Shown here one piece after another: positions 7,241 to 14,677 of a stretch of 20,687 bases of DNA (its first letter is position 1; each line of letters begins with the position of its first letter). The stretch lies in assembly GCA_964625775.1 (NCBI GenBank), contig CAZVEH010000040.1, positions 1 to 20,687 on the forward strand, written 5' to 3'. A program made the translations under genes and the position numbers. Source of the DNA: GCA-2786165 sp964625775. GTDB lineage: Bacteria; Pseudomonadota; Gammaproteobacteria; Legionellales; Legionellaceae. The notes under the pieces were generated by a model, which saw only the letters and a list, made by a program, of their open reading frames with translations, was not told the DNA's origin and ran no database searches.

Positions 7241-8791
7241 CTACCAGCTACCAGTCTGTTTAAATTCAATCAATGCTGCTTTAAGCTTTGCATCAATCGC
7301 ATCATCATACCCGCCTGCTTCATTGATTTGAGCCATCAATGGTGCATGCAAACTATGCATAAAACCGTGCAAAGCTGCTTCAAACGCGGTCACTTGAGCC
7401 ACAGGCACATCATCCAAAAAGCCTTTTTCAACCGCATACAAAGACAAGCCCATTTCAGCAACAGACAAAGGGTCGTATTGTTTTTGTTTCATCAATTCAG
7501 TGATGCGTTGTCCGCGCTCTAATTGTTTGCGTGTTGCATCGTCTAAATCTGATGCAAACTGAGAAAACGCTTCCAACTCACGAAACTGAGCCAAGGCCAA
7601 ACGTGTTCCGCCACCCAATTTCTTCATGATTTTGGTTTGCGCTGCACCGCCGACACGTGATACAGACAGACCTGAATTGATCGCAGGCCGCACACCTGAG
7701 TTGAACAAATTATTGTCTAAGAAAATCTGTCCGTCTGTAATAGAAATCACATTCGTTGGTACGAATGCAGACACGTCACCGGCTTGGGTTTCAATGATCG
7801 GCAATGCGGTCAATGATCCTGTTTTGCCTTTGACTTCACCATTGGTCAAACGTTCCACTTCATCCGCATTGATCCGCGCAGCACGCTCTAAAAGACGAGA
7901 ATGCAAATAGAAAATATCCCCAGGATAAGCTTCACGACCTGGTGGACGCCGCAACAACAAAGAAATTTGACGATAGGCCCAAGCTTGTTTGGTCAGATCA
8001 TCATAAACGATCAGCGCATTTTCTCCGCGTTCCATAAAGTACTCACCCATCGAACAACCTGAGTAAGGTGCAATAAATTGCAGAGCCGCTGAATCTGCGG
8101 CACCGGCAACCACAACGATCGTGTGCGCCAGCGCATCATGTTCTTCTAATTTACGTACCAGTGCAGCTACAGAAGACGCTTTTTGGCCAATAGCTACATA
8201 CACACAAAACACGCCTGTGTTTTTCTGATTGATGATCGCATCAATTGCAATAGCTGTTTTACCAGTTTGACGATCACCAATGATCAATTCGCGTTGACCT
8301 CGACCAATTGGTACCATCGCATCAATGGCCTTCAAACCTGTTTGTACAGGTTCATCCACTGATTTACGTTCAATTACCCCTGGAGCAATACGCTCAATGG
8401 GTAAAAAACAATCTGTTTTGATAGGACCTTTGCCGTCAATAGGGTTACCCAATGGGTCAACCACACGGCCTAGTAAAGCAGGTCCAACCGGAACTTCAAG
8501 AATACGACCTGTACATCTGCCGATCATGCCTTCACACAAACTACTGGCATCACCCAGAATCACAACCCCTACAGAATCACGCTCCAGGTTCAATGCCAAA
8601 CCAGAAACGCCGCCATCAAATTCGACCATTTCTCCTTGCATCACATCACTTAATCCATGCAAACGAGCAATACCGTCTTTGATACTGGTGATCATGCCTT
8701 CATCTTGCGAACGTGCTGCAATTTGAAATTTTTCAATTTGTTTTTTAAGTTCCGTACTGATTTCTGACGGATTTAAAGCGACCTGTGCCAT
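7241..8791 (-). CDS. atpA: ATP synthase F1 subunit alpha
   Basis: Non-catalytic nucleotide-binding subunit alternating with beta in the F1 hexamer. GDRQTGKT at 172-179 is the P-loop. SGLSVSRVGGAAQTK carries the arginine finger, and the C-terminus ALIEFKQTGSW resembles the E. coli C-terminus. At 516 aa it matches the family (E. coli 513). The start ATG at 8791 follows a strong AGAGGA Shine-Dalgarno. It is intact; the 26-nt gap to atpH carries that ribosome binding site. Confidence 0.98.
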   Translation of the reverse strand: MAQVALNPSEISTELKKQIEKFQIAARSQDEGMITSIKDGIARLHGLSDVMQGEMVEFDGGVSGLALNLERDSVGVVILGDASSLCEGMIGRCTGRILEVPVGPALLGRVVDPLGNPIDGKGPIKTDCFLPIERIAPGVIERKSVDEPVQTGLKAIDAMVPIGRGQRELIIGDRQTGKTAIAIDAIINQKNTGVFCVYVAIGQKASSVAALVRKLEEHDALAHTIVVVAGAADSAALQFIAPYSGCSMGEYFMERGENALIVYDDLTKQAWAYRQISLLLRRPPGREAYPGDIFYLHSRLLERAARINADEVERLTNGEVKGKTGSLTALPIIETQAGDVSAFVPTNVISITDGQIFLDNNLFNSGVRPAINSGLSVSRVGGAAQTKIMKKLGGGTRLALAQFRELEAFSQFASDLDDATRKQLERGQRITELMKQKQYDPLSVAEMGLSLYAVEKGFLDDVPVAQVTAFEAALHGFMHSLHAPLMAQINEAGGYDDAIDAKLKAALIEFKQTGSW

Positions 8792-8817
8792 GAATCTTTC
8801 CTCTCTTTTATAGGCAA

Positions 8818-9366
8818 TTATGCTGCCAAAGTGGTGCTAAGGTTTCTAATTTGAGTTCGTACTGAGCCATCAAAAACCAAATTCCCTGCTCGTATGATTG
8901 CCCCGCCTAAAATCTCAGGATCAATCGTAATTGCCAGGGTGATGTCTCGCTGTAACCGCCGACTTAAACGTGTCGTTAGTTGTGCAGCCTGCTCTTTCGA
9001 TAAGGCGGAGAAACTGATCACATCGACTGTTAAGGTTTTTTCATACAATGCGCGTAAGTCTTGAAATAATTTGAGAATGGCCGGAACCACCAAAAGTCGT
9101 TTGTTGTGTGCCAACAATTCAATGAATTGTTGTGTATTCGCCACTGTAGTGCTTTTCTTGCAGGTCTGCAACACGTTCAGTACCAGTTCGCTATGCTGCT
9201 TTGGTGTCGACGATGGATTGGTGATAAACGCCACGCAAAGAGGATCCTGCACTATTTGTGCCACTTGTTCCAATAAATCAGCCCAAGCGGCAATTTGCTG
9301 ATGCTCTAATGCGAACTCAAAAGCAGCTTTCGAATAGGGTCTAGCAATGGAAGTCATGTCAGCCAT
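8818..9366 (-). CDS. atpH: ATP synthase F1 subunit delta
   Basis: Peripheral-stalk subunit joining the top of F1 to the b dimer. It has the family N-terminus SIARPYSKAAFEFALEH and the C-terminal signature ITIDPEILGGAIIRAGNLVF, followed by DGSVRTQIRNL. Two starts compete. A TTG at 9372 lies only 2 nt after AGAG, whereas the ATG at 9366 (MADMTSIARP) lies 8 nt after it and is preferred, giving 182 aa. The atpF TGA ends 2 nt before this ATG, so the two genes are effectively joined. Confidence 0.95.
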   Translation of the reverse strand: MADMTSIARPYSKAAFEFALEHQQIAAWADLLEQVAQIVQDPLCVAFITNPSSTPKQHSELVLNVLQTCKKSTTVANTQQFIELLAHNKRLLVVPAILKLFQDLRALYEKTLTVDVISFSALSKEQAAQLTTRLSRRLQRDITLAITIDPEILGGAIIRAGNLVFDGSVRTQIRNLSTTLAA

Positions 9367-9368
9367 AG

Positions 9369-9839
9369 TCAAATCTCTTCAATCAAATCGTCAATCAATG
9401 CTTGATTGCGCGATTCGTCAATTTCACGCTTCAAAATCTTCTCTGCACCAATCAGTGCCAACTTTCCAACTTCTTTGTGCAAAGCAGCCCGAGCACGATT
9501 CACTTCTTGTACCAGATGCTCTGCGGCAACCTTCGCTGCATGCTCTGTTTGCACTTTGGCCTGATCTTTTGCTTCTTCTATGATTTGCGCAGCCCGCAGC
9601 GATGCTTTTTCAATGATTTCGTTGGCTTGGTGCTTAGCGCCTTGCAATTCATCAATCACACGGTGCTGAGCCAACTCTAGCTCTCTACGACCACGCTCTG
9701 CTGCAGCCAACCCTTCCGCAATTTTTGATTGTCGCTCTGCCAACGCTTTTTGCATCGGCGGCCAAACGAATTTCATGGTAAACCACACGAAACATCCAAA
9801 CACCAACATCTGTATGATTAAAGTTACATTAATTGACAC
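9369..9839 (-). CDS. atpF: ATP synthase Fo subunit b
   Basis: Stator subunit: one N-terminal membrane helix (LIIQMLVFGCFVWFTMKFVW) ending in the typical WPPMQKALAERQ, then a long charged Ala/Glu/Arg helix forming the dimeric stalk, ending GAEKILKREIDESRNQALID. The GTG at 9839 has AGGAG exactly 8 nt upstream and gives 156 aa, the E. coli length. An in-frame TTG at 9845 is only 2 nt from the same Shine-Dalgarno and is less likely. The gene follows a terminator-like hairpin in the atpE-atpF gap. Confidence 0.95.
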   Translation of the reverse strand: MSINVTLIIQMLVFGCFVWFTMKFVWPPMQKALAERQSKIAEGLAAAERGRRELELAQHRVIDELQGAKHQANEIIEKASLRAAQIIEEAKDQAKVQTEHAAKVAAEHLVQEVNRARAALHKEVGKLALIGAEKILKREIDESRNQALIDDLIEEI

Positions 9840-9859
9840 AGTCAATTCTCCTGCGAATT

Positions 9860-9890
9860 AAAAAAGCTGCGCCAGCACTCAGTGCTGGGC
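9860..9890 (-). terminator. Terminator-like hairpin inside the atp operon, between atpE and atpF
   Basis: Read on the minus strand: GCCCAGCAC, loop TGA, GTGCTGGC, then GCAGC and TTTTTT. This is 7 uninterrupted GC-rich pairs, three more across a one-base bulge, and a U6 run 5 nt later. It lies in the 72-nt atpE-atpF gap, the largest inside the operon. It could terminate some transcripts after atpE or protect the atpE 3' end, either way favouring the multi-copy c subunit. Function is inference. Confidence 0.55.
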
Positions 9891-9911
9891 GACTTTGGAA
9901 TGACAAAGTAA

Positions 9912-10187
9912 TTACGATCCCACACTAGCCAAAAACGGATTTGCAAATGTGAAGAACAATGCAATACCGACGCCAATCATGGTAACAGCGTCTAACAAAC
10001 CAGCGACGATAAACATTTTTACCTGCAACATAGGCACCATTTCAGGTTGACGCGCAGCGCCTTCCAGAAATTTACCACCCAGCAAACCAAATCCGATTGC
10101 CGTACCTAACGCACCCAAACCAATCAACAATGAAACCGCAATCACTGTCATACTTTGTATTTGTGCTATTACACCTACATCTGCCAT
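9912..10187 (-). CDS. atpE: ATP synthase Fo subunit c
   Basis: Proteolipid of the rotor ring. There are two membrane helices (about 12-39 and 56-83) joined by the polar loop GAARQPEM, and the proton-carrying carboxylate is Asp66 in VAGLLDAVTMIGVG (equivalent to E. coli Asp61). At 91 aa it is longer than the E. coli protein (79), with extra residues at both ends. The second helix carries Asp, not Glu, and I see no Na+-type ligand pattern, so proton coupling is expected. ATG at 10187 has an excellent AAGGGG 6 nt upstream. Confidence 0.97.
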   Translation of the reverse strand: MADVGVIAQIQSMTVIAVSLLIGLGALGTAIGFGLLGGKFLEGAARQPEMVPMLQVKMFIVAGLLDAVTMIGVGIALFFTFANPFLASVGS

Positions 10188-10193
10188 GTTTAT

Positions 10194-10226
10194 CCCCTTA
10201 ATGGATTTTTGTTAATTTAAAAAAAA
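10194..10226 (-). promoter_or_regulatory. Strong translation initiation region of atpE (AAGGGG plus U8 tract)
   Basis: AAGGGG (10194-10199) sits 6 nt before the atpE ATG, and a run of eight T (10219-10226) lies 19 nt further upstream on the minus strand, just after the atpB stop, with A/U-rich sequence between. A U-rich translational enhancer ahead of atpE is known in E. coli. The match here is in character and position, not in exact sequence. Confidence 0.5.
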
Positions 10227-10229
10227 CAC

Positions 10230-11057
10230 CTAATGATCTTCATGCGCCAAACTCAAGTAGACAATCGTCAACACCATGAAAATAAAAGCCTGTAACGTAA
10301 TGACCAAAATATGGAAAATCGACCAACCCAATGACAATACAAACTGGGTAATCGCTAAAGAAGCCGTACTGATCGGCGTTGACATACTGCCGTGCAAGGT
10401 CATTAAAGCGATCAAAATAAAGATCAATTCACCTGCGTATAAATTGCCAAATAACCGCAAGGCCAGAGATATGGGCCTAGAAATCAGGGTTACGGACTCT
10501 AAAATAAAGTTAAAAGGGATAAACAATACATGATTGAAAGGTTGCAAAGACAGTTCTTTAGTGAATCCCTTGACCCCTTTGATCTTGATACTATAAAACA
10601 AAATCAGGAAAAACACGGACAATGACATCGAAAACGTCAGATTCAGATCTGTGGTTGGAACGACTTTTAAGTAATGAAATCCAAACAACTGAGCAACTGC
10701 GGGCAGGATATCTACAGGAAGAATATCCATGAAATTCATTAAAAACACCCAAATAAAAATCGTCAAGGCCAAAGGACCAATCACTTGTGATTTGCCGTGA
10801 AAGCAATCTTTGACTTGATTATCAGCAAACACCATGATCCATTCTACAAAATTTTGTAATTTACCAGGAACAGCGGCTGTTGCTTTTCGCGCTGCAAGGT
10901 AAAAGAATGTCAAAGCGCAAACGCCTAGAATAACCGCAAAAAACACAGTATCGACGTTTACTGTCCAAAAACCACCGTCTGGGCCCCATTGCATGGCTTT
11001 CAGATTGTAAGTCAAATAGGTAAGATGATGTTTGATGTAGTCTGTATTGGATAGCAT
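10230..11057 (-). CDS. atpB: ATP synthase Fo subunit a
   Basis: Membrane stator subunit with the two proton half-channels. Several hydrophobic helices are visible. The essential arginine is Arg201 in LALRLFGNLYAGELIFIL (E. coli Arg210), with Glu210 matching E. coli Glu219. At 275 aa it is close to the E. coli length of 271. ATG at 11057 is preceded by AT-rich sequence with only a distant AGG, so translation may depend on coupling to atpI, which ends 14 nt upstream. It is intact. Confidence 0.97.
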   Translation of the reverse strand: MLSNTDYIKHHLTYLTYNLKAMQWGPDGGFWTVNVDTVFFAVILGVCALTFFYLAARKATAAVPGKLQNFVEWIMVFADNQVKDCFHGKSQVIGPLALTIFIWVFLMNFMDILPVDILPAVAQLFGFHYLKVVPTTDLNLTFSMSLSVFFLILFYSIKIKGVKGFTKELSLQPFNHVLFIPFNFILESVTLISRPISLALRLFGNLYAGELIFILIALMTLHGSMSTPISTASLAITQFVLSLGWSIFHILVITLQAFIFMVLTIVYLSLAHEDH

Positions 11058-11071
11058 AATTATTTTTTAAC

Positions 11072-11434
11072 CTATTTCATAATTAATGGCGCAAACCAAA
11101 CCAGCATTTGCATCCCGATATACGTCCCAAAAAAAATCACAGGGTTCACTGTACATGCAACAAAAACAAAGGAAAATATGACGATCGACAAACCGAACTT
11201 CAGCATTTCTCCTTGATAAAAACCTTTTAAAATCAATCGCGCTGATCGTGCCCCTTGGTAGCGGAACAGACGATACGCACGATAGGCATTCGGAATAAAA
11301 TAAGCGAATGCAGCTAAGCTTGCCGATTTTACGCCTTCCATGCCTGCATAGCAACCTGCAATCACCGTGAACAGTAAGCAGGCCATCAGATCGACGGTTA
11401 AAATACGGCGTATACATTGTTTGGGATTGATCAA
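11072..11434 (-). CDS. atpI: ATP synthase protein I (AtpI/UncI)
   Basis: Small hydrophobic protein encoded first in many atp operons and implicated in c-ring assembly. This one has four likely membrane segments, with a YFIPNAYRAYR motif between the second and third and the typical GEMLKFGLSI before the third. At 120 aa it is close to E. coli AtpI (126). The start is a TTG at 11434 with GAGGA 6 nt upstream. The promoter at 11463-11491 places the transcription start about 20 nt before it. A longer overlapping frame on the same strand lacks this similarity. Confidence 0.9.
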   Translation of the reverse strand: MINPKQCIRRILTVDLMACLLFTVIAGCYAGMEGVKSASLAAFAYFIPNAYRAYRLFRYQGARSARLILKGFYQGEMLKFGLSIVIFSFVFVACTVNPVIFFGTYIGMQMLVWFAPLIMK

Positions 11435-11462
11435 CGAATATCCTCACCCTTTTCGGGCCCAA

Positions 11463-11491
11463 ATTATAAAGCAATATCAAGAGGTCTGCAA
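11463..11491 (-). promoter_or_regulatory. Sigma70-type promoter of the atp operon
   Basis: On the minus strand TTGCAG (11486-11491) and a perfect TATAAT (11463-11468) are separated by exactly 17 nt, and the -10 box is 28 nt upstream of the atpI start codon. This is the best promoter match near the operon. Confidence 0.75.
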
Positions 11492-11739
11492 GACAAAATG
11501 GGCATCTTTTTTTCATGAAGAATGATTTGCCCTCATGCTTGCTAACGAGACATTAAAAAAGCGTCTCCTGTTTCTTGCTGCTTATGTTTTGATTGGGGTT
11601 TACCGCGCTATCCGTCATCCTGAGAACAGGGTAGTTGCTCGAATGATCTGGTCTTTTTGCTAACCACCTCTAATTTTCGTATACGATTTTGTCGAACAAT
11701 GATATCTTTAAACGATCTCATTTTATTGATATTTTATCT
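11492..11739. other. Divergent atpI-glmU intergenic region
   Basis: Contains no gene. At 11613-11624 the sequence CGTCATCCTGAG matches 11 of 12 bases of the 54-bp repeat's reverse complement (CGTCATCCCGAG), and may be a decayed copy or chance. A candidate glmU promoter is TTGCTA (11657-11662), 17 nt, TATACG (11680-11685), about 55 nt before the glmU start. Confidence 0.4.
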
Positions 11740-13110
11740 ATGCCATTACACATTATTATCCTTGCTGCAGGCCTTGGGCAGCGCATGCGTTCAGCCGTCC
11801 CCAAAGTTCTGCATCACGTCGCAGGACGATCCATGTTAGAACATGTGATGCATACCGCAGAAGCCCTTAATCCCGAACGTATTCATGTCATCATTGGTCA
11901 TGCCGCAGGAACCATTCAAGCAGCTTGCTCTCATCTAAAAGTGAATTGGATCACGCAAGCGGAACAGTTAGGTACGGGCCATGCAGTGCTGCAAGCGTTG
12001 CCACATATCCCGCCCGAAGCACAGGTACTGGTACTGTATGCCGATGTCCCCCTTTTGCGTGCAGATACCTTAATGCAACTGGTTGACTTGAGTGAAAATA
12101 AATCTTTGGGCTTATTGCTGGCGTCTGTCCCTAATCCTTATGGTTTTGGTCGCATATTGCGCGATGAGCACGATCAAATCACGGCTATTGTCGAAGAAAA
12201 AGATGCTACCGCATTGCAACGACGCATTACCGAAATCTATTCAGGTATATGCTGCACACTTGCCCAGAACTTACATCGCTGGCTACCGAAATTAACCCAA
12301 AAGAATGCACAAAAAGAATACTACTTTACTGACATCATCGCCATGGCTCGCACGGAACACCAAGCCATTGTGGGTTTGCATGTGTCTGATTATCAAGACA
12401 TCTTAGGCGTCAATGATCGGGTACAATTACAACAAGTGGAACGAATTTGGCAGCAACGCTCAGCACAAGCACTCTTGCTGTCCGGGGTTGGTTTGGCCGA
12501 TGCCAAACGCATTGATATTCGAGGCACGCTCACATGTGATCAAGACGTATTCATTGATGTGAATACTGTGTTCAAAGGCAAGGTTCACATTGGCGAGGGA
12601 TCGGTCATCGAGCCCAATTGTGTGTTGTCTAATGTGACTATTGGTGCCCATGCGCATATTTTTGCGTCCAGTGTACTAGAAGACTGTGTGATTGGTGATG
12701 CTTGTCATATCGGACCCTTTGCACGTATTCGCCCAGGCACTCAATTGGCAGCGCATTGCAAGATCGGTAACTTTGTAGAAACCAAGAAAGCTGTATTTGG
12801 CGAACATAGTAAAGCCAATCATTTGAGTTATTTGGGGGATGTGACCCTAGGCAGCCATGTCAATATTGGCGCAGGGACCATCACCTGCAACTATGATGGT
12901 GCCAATAAACATCAAACAACCATCGAGGATGGGGTACATATAGGCTCCGATACACAGTTGATCGCGCCCATCACCGTCGGCAAAAACGCCACGATCGGGG
13001 CAGGCAGCACGATTCGTTCCAGTGTTCCACCGGATGAGCTGACCCTCACTGTATCGAAACAAAAAACAATCTATGGGTGGAAGCGCAGGACCAAAATACA
13101 CCGCGATTAA
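11740..13110 (+). CDS. glmU: Bifunctional UDP-GlcNAc pyrophosphorylase / GlcN-1-P acetyltransferase
   Basis: Makes UDP-N-acetylglucosamine for peptidoglycan and LPS. The C-terminal domain acetylates GlcN-1-P with acetyl-CoA and the N-terminal domain transfers UMP. The N-terminus shows ILAAGLGQRMRSAVPKVLHH (nucleotidyltransferase signature, with Gln where Thr is usual), GTGHAVLQALP and YADVPLL. The second half is a left-handed beta-helix of IG-type hexapeptides with NFVETKKA and the catalytic-type His361 in KANHLSYLGD. ATG at 11740 gives 456 aa, the E. coli length. An in-frame TTG at 11689 would add 17 non-homologous residues. The Shine-Dalgarno is weak. It is divergent from the atp operon. 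Confidence 0.96.
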   Translation: MPLHIIILAAGLGQRMRSAVPKVLHHVAGRSMLEHVMHTAEALNPERIHVIIGHAAGTIQAACSHLKVNWITQAEQLGTGHAVLQALPHIPPEAQVLVLYADVPLLRADTLMQLVDLSENKSLGLLLASVPNPYGFGRILRDEHDQITAIVEEKDATALQRRITEIYSGICCTLAQNLHRWLPKLTQKNAQKEYYFTDIIAMARTEHQAIVGLHVSDYQDILGVNDRVQLQQVERIWQQRSAQALLLSGVGLADAKRIDIRGTLTCDQDVFIDVNTVFKGKVHIGEGSVIEPNCVLSNVTIGAHAHIFASSVLEDCVIGDACHIGPFARIRPGTQLAAHCKIGNFVETKKAVFGEHSKANHLSYLGDVTLGSHVNIGAGTITCNYDGANKHQTTIEDGVHIGSDTQLIAPITVGKNATIGAGSTIRSSVPPDELTLTVSKQKTIYGWKRRTKIHRD

Positions 13111-13154
13111 TACAAACTTTAAGTGATTCACCTAGAAGAAACACGACAATTTGG

Positions 13155-13182
13155 TTGACAAAAAAACACAATGATATAATAT
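13155..13182 (+). promoter_or_regulatory. Promoter candidate for the 487-aa membrane protein
   Basis: A perfect TTGACA (13155-13160) is followed after 16 nt by TAATAT (13177-13182), which overlaps a perfect TATAAT (13175-13180) at the shorter spacing of 14 nt. It lies 31 nt before the start codon. Confidence 0.6.
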
Positions 13183-13213
13183 CACCGCACACCATGTTGG
13201 TTGAGAGCCTTTT

Positions 13214-14677
13214 ATGACTCAAATCGTTGTCAATATTGACCATGTCGTGCAACACATTAGTCGTGTTTTAGAGGCAAAAAAACGGTTAGCATTTGTACAC
13301 CAATACTTATCCACACCTCAAAACAACCCTGATTTAAATCGATTCTTAAAATTTGCTCAAGCAGAGTACACCAAAAAAATCGCCATAGAATGGCAACTGT
13401 ATAAGCTGACCCTCCAGGAACTTTATCCAGAGCTACATCAATCGCCTCATGCCAGCCTAATCAGTGCATTGAAGAACCTGCCCAACACCATCAACATCAG
13501 CCATTGTACTGGTGAAGTCAAAACAGCTGTGGAAATACTAAAAACGCTGCCAACACAAGACATCTCACTCGACACAAGGTATAGATTTTTATTCAAAAAC
13601 TGTGACAAAATCTATCTACGCACTATCAATGCTTATGATGATGTGGGAGTGTTTATATATCAGCATCTTAGATTTTTATATGACTTCTTTGTATGTATGA
13701 GCAAATTATGCGCCTACTTCTTTCATGGTTTAAACAATCTCATCAGCCACATGCGTGCTGCTATGTTAAGAATGGGTATTGTATTTTCCGCTCTCAGTTT
13801 TGTGTTAATCGCAAGCATCATAGGGTTCACAGCAGGACTTGACACACTGCGTCTTGTTTGTATCATAATTTACCTATCTGCAGGCATTTATGCAATAGCA
13901 CCCACTATTTCCGGCATCTATAACCAATATTTTAAATCCGCATTCGATTTTCAACCCAAGCCACTTCCAGATATGGATACTATCATTCTAGATTTTGGCT
14001 GCGTAAAACAACTCCCTTATGCGTCTTCCAAATTACAAGATGAGCATGCAAGGGGGCTTCAATCTATGGGTGTGGTCAACAAATCAGTGGTCAAAGACTT
14101 TGAATCCATTGCCTTGATGAGATATCAGCCATTTTTGGTACTCAAATTTTTAAAATCAAATCTGGCGATATCAGATATTTTGGAGTTTATGCTGGGGTTA
14201 CCTCCTGAAGCATTCTTCGATAACCACTTGGACAGGCTCATCATTGGTATCATCGAAGAATACCATGGTGGAGACGGCCATCGAGCGATTCAACAAGCAA
14301 TAGATGCCCATGAAGCGGCGCATGCAAGTCAATGCTTTTCTCTGGCATGCATATATCGTTCAGGATTGTTCGGTATCCAAAAAAATCGCGATAAAGCCTT
14401 GCAAGCGTTTAAAAAAATTACCAGCAGAGACGACCATTATTTTGACGCACGATTAGAGCTCAGTCACATAATGATGCAAGAAGATTGGCAATCGGCCTAT
14501 GATCATTGCAACCTTGCGCATCAACTTGCGACAACCTCCTCAGACAAAGAAAGAGCTGATGATTTGAAAGAAGTGCTCTATGGTTTGAAAACTGAAACAA
14601 TGACCGCACGCATACTGAGCAAAGTTTGCATGAAAGCTGAAACCTCGACAGTGACTCTATCAAGAAGCTACTCATGA
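13214..14677 (+). CDS. Orphan membrane protein with Sel1/TPR-like C-terminus (487 aa)
   Basis: No named family recognised. Residues about 1-150 are a soluble, mostly helical region. An aromatic-rich hydrophobic stretch lies at about 150-172, and two convincing membrane helices at about 188-208 and 213-236 (LVCIIIYLSAGIYAIAPTIS) form a hairpin. Residues about 375-450 contain ACIYRSGLFGIQKNRDKALQAFKKI spread over one Sel1-like repeat, then a second helix pair ending YDHCNLAHQLA. ATG at 13214 has GAGAG 6 nt upstream and a good promoter. The last 10 bp overlap the end of hipT on the opposite strand. The architecture would suit a membrane-anchored scaffold or effector; that is speculation. Confidence 0.8.
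   Translation: MTQIVVNIDHVVQHISRVLEAKKRLAFVHQYLSTPQNNPDLNRFLKFAQAEYTKKIAIEWQLYKLTLQELYPELHQSPHASLISALKNLPNTINISHCTGEVKTAVEILKTLPTQDISLDTRYRFLFKNCDKIYLRTINAYDDVGVFIYQHLRFLYDFFVCMSKLCAYFFHGLNNLISHMRAAMLRMGIVFSALSFVLIASIIGFTAGLDTLRLVCIIIYLSAGIYAIAPTISGIYNQYFKSAFDFQPKPLPDMDTIILDFGCVKQLPYASSKLQDEHARGLQSMGVVNKSVVKDFESIALMRYQPFLVLKFLKSNLAISDILEFMLGLPPEAFFDNHLDRLIIGIIEEYHGGDGHRAIQQAIDAHEAAHASQCFSLACIYRSGLFGIQKNRDKALQAFKKITSRDDHYFDARLELSHIMMQEDWQSAYDHCNLAHQLATTSSDKERADDLKEVLYGLKTETMTARILSKVCMKAETSTVTLSRSYS

Noticed and set aside
11067..11516. 149-codon minus-strand frame overlapping atpI, longer than atpI itself
   Set aside because: Its translation is Cys/Arg-rich and lacks family features, while the shifted frame gives a convincing AtpI with a Shine-Dalgarno and promoter.
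11547..11565. GAGAC ... GTCTC inverted pair after the divergent promoters
   Set aside because: Five base pairs around an 11- to 12-nt loop with no proper T-run; not a convincing terminator or operator.
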